A stretch of DNA of 64,000 bases, taken from CAWGJF01 sp963715745. Lineage in GTDB: Bacteria > Bacteroidota > Ignavibacteria > Ignavibacteriales > Ignavibacteriaceae. The translations under genes were made by a program, and so were the position numbers. Below are positions 61,368 through 64,000 of this stretch, one piece after another; position 1 is the first letter of the stretch; every line of letters starts with the position of its first letter. The stretch is from positions 3,801,733-3,865,732 of the forward strand of contig OY970271.1 of NCBI GenBank assembly GCA_963715745.1, written 5' to 3'. The notes under the pieces were generated by a model. It searched no databases. It was not told the origin of the DNA and saw nothing but the letters and a program-made list of their open reading frames with translations.

Positions 61368-62654
61368 ATGCTAAAAAAATCTTACCAACTTTTTTTCATC
61401 TTTATCTTCTTGGTGGGTTTACAACAATCTTTTGCCCAATCTCCCCCAGAAGTTCTATGGTATAAATTTGATGAAACTGGATCAGACTCCACCCAAAATC
61501 TTGCTGTACCAGGAAGTGGAACTTCTTGGGCACAGGTTTTAGGATCTTTAAGTATGGGTCCAACTGGTCAATTCGGTGATGCACTTGTAGGTTCAGGCAA
61601 TGTATCATCTACTGATTACGTAAACACTGGTTGGATACCTGATCTTGGTACGAGCGATTGGACGATTAGTTTATGGCTCAGCAATCTTCCCGCCGGAACA
61701 GCACTTAATTATCTTTTTGGTGGAACTGTTGCTATTGGATGGCGTTGTTTTTATTCCGGAGCTGCAGGTGAATATGGAGTTCTGATGCGTCTTACTGGAA
61801 TCGGCGGTTCAGATATCACAGTCCCTGGCGTTGGCCCCGGTCCATCAGTACTAACATTTGTGTATGATTCATCTGTACCAACGGTTTATGCCTATATAAA
61901 TGGTGTGCTTACTGTAACACAACCTCAGGCCGGGGCTCTTAATATGACTGGCAGCGATAACATGAAGGTTGGTGGTTACGGTACTTCCGCAGGAATGCCC
62001 GCCGGTTCATTATTAGATGAATTCAGATTTTACAATCGTGCATTAGATGCTGCTGAAGTTGCTGCAACCTGGAATGATCCTTTACCGGTTGAGTTTACTT
62101 CATTTACCGCTTCAGCATTGAACAGTACTGTTACATTGCAATGGGCTACTGCAACTGAAATTAATAACAATGGATTTGAAGTTGAAAGAAAAGGATCAGG
62201 CGAATTTGAGCCTATTGGATTTGTGCCCGGATTTGGTACAACTTCCGAACCTAAATCATATTCTTTTATAGATGCAGGACTACAACCAGGTTCCTATTCA
62301 TACAGATTAAAACAAATAGATTTTGATGGAACCTATTCTTATTCAGATCTGGTTGAAGTTGAAATTGCTGCACCGGCAGAGTTCTCTCTTGATCAGAATT
62401 ATCCAAACCCGTTTAATCCAAGTACCGTCATTAGCTTTAAACTGGCTGTTGATTCGAAAGTTTCATTAACTGTATTTAATATTCTTGGTGAAAAAGTTGA
62501 ACAACTTTTGAATGGAAACCTTGCTGCCGGTACTCACAAAATAAACTTTGACGCATCTAACTTGCAGAGCGGAGTTTATTTCTATAAACTTAATGCTGCC
62601 GGAGTTGATGGAAGTGAGTTCACTTCAGTAAAGAAGATGAGTCTAACCAAATAA
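61368..62654 (+). CDS. T9SS cargo protein with a LamG/concanavalin-like domain
   Basis: A 428-residue secreted protein. The start at ATG 61368 is chosen because AAAGGAGG lies just before it; the frame extends upstream to 61287, but that part looks non-coding. A signal peptide (KKSYQLFFIFIFLVGLQQSF...AQ) is followed by a LamG-like domain (about 25-230: VLWYKFDETGSDSTQNLAVP, WTISLWLSNLPAG, LLDEFRFYNRALDAAEV). A short fibronectin-like segment follows (LPVEFTSFTASALNSTVTLQ), then the T9SS domain (NYPNPFNPSTVISFKL, LTVFNILGEKV, ending KKMSLTK). LamG domains often bind sugars. A strong terminator follows. Confidence 0.87.
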   Translation: MLKKSYQLFFIFIFLVGLQQSFAQSPPEVLWYKFDETGSDSTQNLAVPGSGTSWAQVLGSLSMGPTGQFGDALVGSGNVSSTDYVNTGWIPDLGTSDWTISLWLSNLPAGTALNYLFGGTVAIGWRCFYSGAAGEYGVLMRLTGIGGSDITVPGVGPGPSVLTFVYDSSVPTVYAYINGVLTVTQPQAGALNMTGSDNMKVGGYGTSAGMPAGSLLDEFRFYNRALDAAEVAATWNDPLPVEFTSFTASALNSTVTLQWATATEINNNGFEVERKGSGEFEPIGFVPGFGTTSEPKSYSFIDAGLQPGSYSYRLKQIDFDGTYSYSDLVEVEIAAPAEFSLDQNYPNPFNPSTVISFKLAVDSKVSLTVFNILGEKVEQLLNGNLAAGTHKINFDASNLQSGVYFYKLNAAGVDGSEFTSVKKMSLTK

Positions 62655-62682
62655 AGATATTATTTAATATCGTTTATTATTT

Positions 62683-62714
62683 AAACCCCGATGATAATCA
62701 TCGGGGTTTTTTTT
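62683..62714 (+). terminator. Strong rho-independent terminator after the LamG cargo gene
   Basis: A 12-bp stem AAACCCCGATGA (62683-62694) with TCATCGGGGTTT (62698-62709), loop TAA, followed by a run of eight T (62707-62714). It is 28 bases after the stop codon and is the clearest intrinsic terminator in the window. Confidence 0.92.
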
Positions 62715-62753
62715 ACAATCCTGTTGACCCTGATGAATGTTTATTTCATATTT

Positions 62754-63233
62754 CTAATTAATTATCCAAACATTCAATGTTAAAAAGGTGGCAAATATTA
62801 CCCATAAAGAATATGGGATTAAAAGATATGCCGCCAGTTTACAAACCGGCCAGATTAAAATTACAAGGAATAATAAATTTGCAATAATTACAATTGCATA
62901 GAAAAATGAAAATGCAATTTGTTGATAAGTAAAAAACAGGATATTCCAGCCAACAACTAAAAAAGCATTCAGAACAAATTGCACAATTATTAATTTGAAT
63001 TTCTTTTCACCAAAATTTCTATTCCAGAGTAATAAAAGAGAAATGGCAGCTAGAAAAAAAATAGCTGCCCAGGCAGCAACCATTAACGAATCCGATGGGG
63101 TCCAGTCAGGAACACGAATTGACTGATACCATTGTTTACCGGTTTCCGCAAAGTAAGATGCTGCAGAAGCTGTGATTATCACAAAAAGCGGGATAAGAAG
63201 ATAATTCAGTCTAAACTTAGTAATAACGTTCAT
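62754..63233 (-). CDS. tspO: TspO/MBR family protein
   Basis: A 159-residue five-helix membrane protein when started at ATG 63233, the usual size. The frame could reach 63290, but the added residues look spurious. Signatures: WYQSIRVPDWTPSDSLMVAA, VVGWNILFFTYQQIAFSFFY and the C-terminal YLLIPYSLWVIFATFLTLNV. TspO proteins bind porphyrins and cholesterol-like ligands and act in stress and tetrapyrrole homeostasis. It lies between the LamG cargo terminator and the YyaL-like gene on the same strand. Confidence 0.88.
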   Translation of the reverse strand: MNVITKFRLNYLLIPLFVIITASAASYFAETGKQWYQSIRVPDWTPSDSLMVAAWAAIFFLAAISLLLLWNRNFGEKKFKLIIVQFVLNAFLVVGWNILFFTYQQIAFSFFYAIVIIANLLFLVILIWPVCKLAAYLLIPYSLWVIFATFLTLNVWIIN

Positions 63234-63337
63234 TCTCTGAAAAATCAAAAATTGTAATGGGAAATAAATCATGATTGAACACTTAGTCAAACACTAAATT
63301 TTCGCCACTAAATTTTTGACCTTTCAATTTTTAAAGT

Positions 63338-64000
63338 TCAGTTCTTTGAAATTTGGCTCAGAGCTGTTTCAAAACTTTCCGTGGGCAGGTTACAGGTTTT
63401 ATTTTCGCACACAAAGATCATTGTTTTTCCATGAACAATCCTGTTTTCCAGCAATTCAAGTGAACTTTCCGCTACACTTCCAGCAAGGATAATATTGGGC
63501 AAAAACTTTTCAAGAAACTTAAATTTTATCTCGTGAACACCTTCGCCGGTTAGGACAACTTCGTGTGCATTATAAGTTTTTTGTGATGAAGCTATCAGCC
63601 ATTGAAAATGAAATGCTGGATTTTGCTGGATAGATTGTTTCATTGCAAGCAACATTTTTTTTGCAAGAGTTTCATAATTTTCCGAATAAAAATATTTTGA
63701 GAGTTTTATCAACGCGGCTGCTAATGAAGCATTGGAAGATGGAATAACATTATCTGATAATTCCATTTTTCTTGCAATTAACGGTTCATCAAGATCAGAT
63801 TTATAAAAGAACAACCCGCTTGCAGAATGATGAAAATGTCTGATTACATAATCCATATTTTTTTTTGCAAGTATGATCCATTTTTCATCAAATGTAATTT
63901 GGTAAAGTGACATAAATGCGTCAATGATAAATGAGTAATCATCAAGAAAACCACTTATTGTGCTTTTACCATTCTTATAATTTCTGAAAAGTTTACCATC
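63338..64000 (-). CDS. YyaL/DUF255-type protein, C-terminal part (cut by window edge)
   Basis: The frame stays open to the window edge and encodes the last ~220 residues. It contains the all-alpha barrel part seen in YyaL/spermatogenesis-associated protein 20 homologues: FLDDYSFIIDAFMSLYQITF, GLFFYKSDLDEPLIARKMEL then SDNVIPSSNASLAAALIKLS. The terminal Rossmann-like piece is MIFVCENKTCNLPTESFETA. Full-length members have an N-terminal thioredoxin-like domain, which would lie outside the window. Function is unproven in bacteria. Confidence 0.82.
   Translation of the reverse strand, partial: DGKLFRNYKNGKSTISGFLDDYSFIIDAFMSLYQITFDEKWIILAKKNMDYVIRHFHHSASGLFFYKSDLDEPLIARKMELSDNVIPSSNASLAAALIKLSKYFYSENYETLAKKMLLAMKQSIQQNPAFHFQWLIASSQKTYNAHEVVLTGEGVHEIKFKFLEKFLPNIILAGSVAESSLELLENRIVHGKTMIFVCENKTCNLPTESFETALSQISKN

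Overview
The window looks like part of a chromosome from a low-GC, Gram-negative member of the Ignavibacteria/Ignavibacteriota (Bacteroidota-Chlorobi group). The main support is a set of secreted proteins that end in the type IX secretion (T9SS) sorting domain of the form NYPNPFNPxTxIxxS. Other group-typical signs are a hybrid two-component sensor with a periplasmic propeller, DUF2911 and DUF2279 proteins, and a Wzi-like capsule protein. Strong ribosome-binding sites (AAGGAGG-like) precede several genes, which suits Ignavibacteria better than typical Bacteroidetes. The taxonomic placement is inference. I saw no rRNA, tRNA, CRISPR array, prophage or complete insertion sequence.

Layout. 1-6.1 kb: four minus-strand exported-protein genes (FG-GAP, BNR/propeller and papain-like types), three with T9SS tails and one cut by the window edge, plus a tiny membrane ORF. 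6.2-12.1 kb: a 1401-residue hybrid sensor/AraC regulator diverging from a BON-domain gene, with a perfect FNR-type palindrome between them. 12.1-25 kb: housekeeping and envelope genes (symporter, hemW, DUF2279, DUF1207-like, recN, Nudix, S9 peptidase with an in-frame stop, YkvA, rlmD) and a REP-like repeat patch at 20.0 kb. 25-27.4 kb: small genes, a frameshifted gene and a YefM/YoeB-like toxin-antitoxin pair lying between rsmI and a displaced copy of the rsmI 3' end. 27.6-32.4 kb: an S8 peptidase followed by an OPT transporter. 32.4-38.8 kb: proS, a U32 protein, pepT and a TSP3-repeat outer-membrane protein. 38.9-51.6 kb: T9SS cargo genes interleaved with glycan genes (gmd, fcl, Wzi-like, DegT aminotransferase, rfbC, rfbA). 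51.7-64 kb: mgtE, pdxB, a TonB-domain protein, a decayed APC permease, trhO, a PAS sensor kinase, a LamG cargo, tspO and the C-terminal part of a YyaL-like protein.

How the genes fit together. The window reads as a heterotroph with a large secreted and surface repertoire: T9SS cargo, surface sugar synthesis (GDP-fucose and part of the dTDP-rhamnose route), and peptide use (S8 and S9 peptidases, PepT, OPT transporter). Several genes are broken: two by single in-frame TAA codons, one by a one-base frameshift, one permease by several frameshifts plus a deletion, and possibly one small secreted gene.

The most unusual signal is a set of short low-complexity or palindromic DNA repeats sitting in frame inside four unrelated protein genes: the U32 protein, the DegT aminotransferase, a VCBS cargo protein, and the signal-peptide region of the Wzi-like protein. 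The second is the apparent exchange of the rsmI 3' end next to the toxin-antitoxin module.
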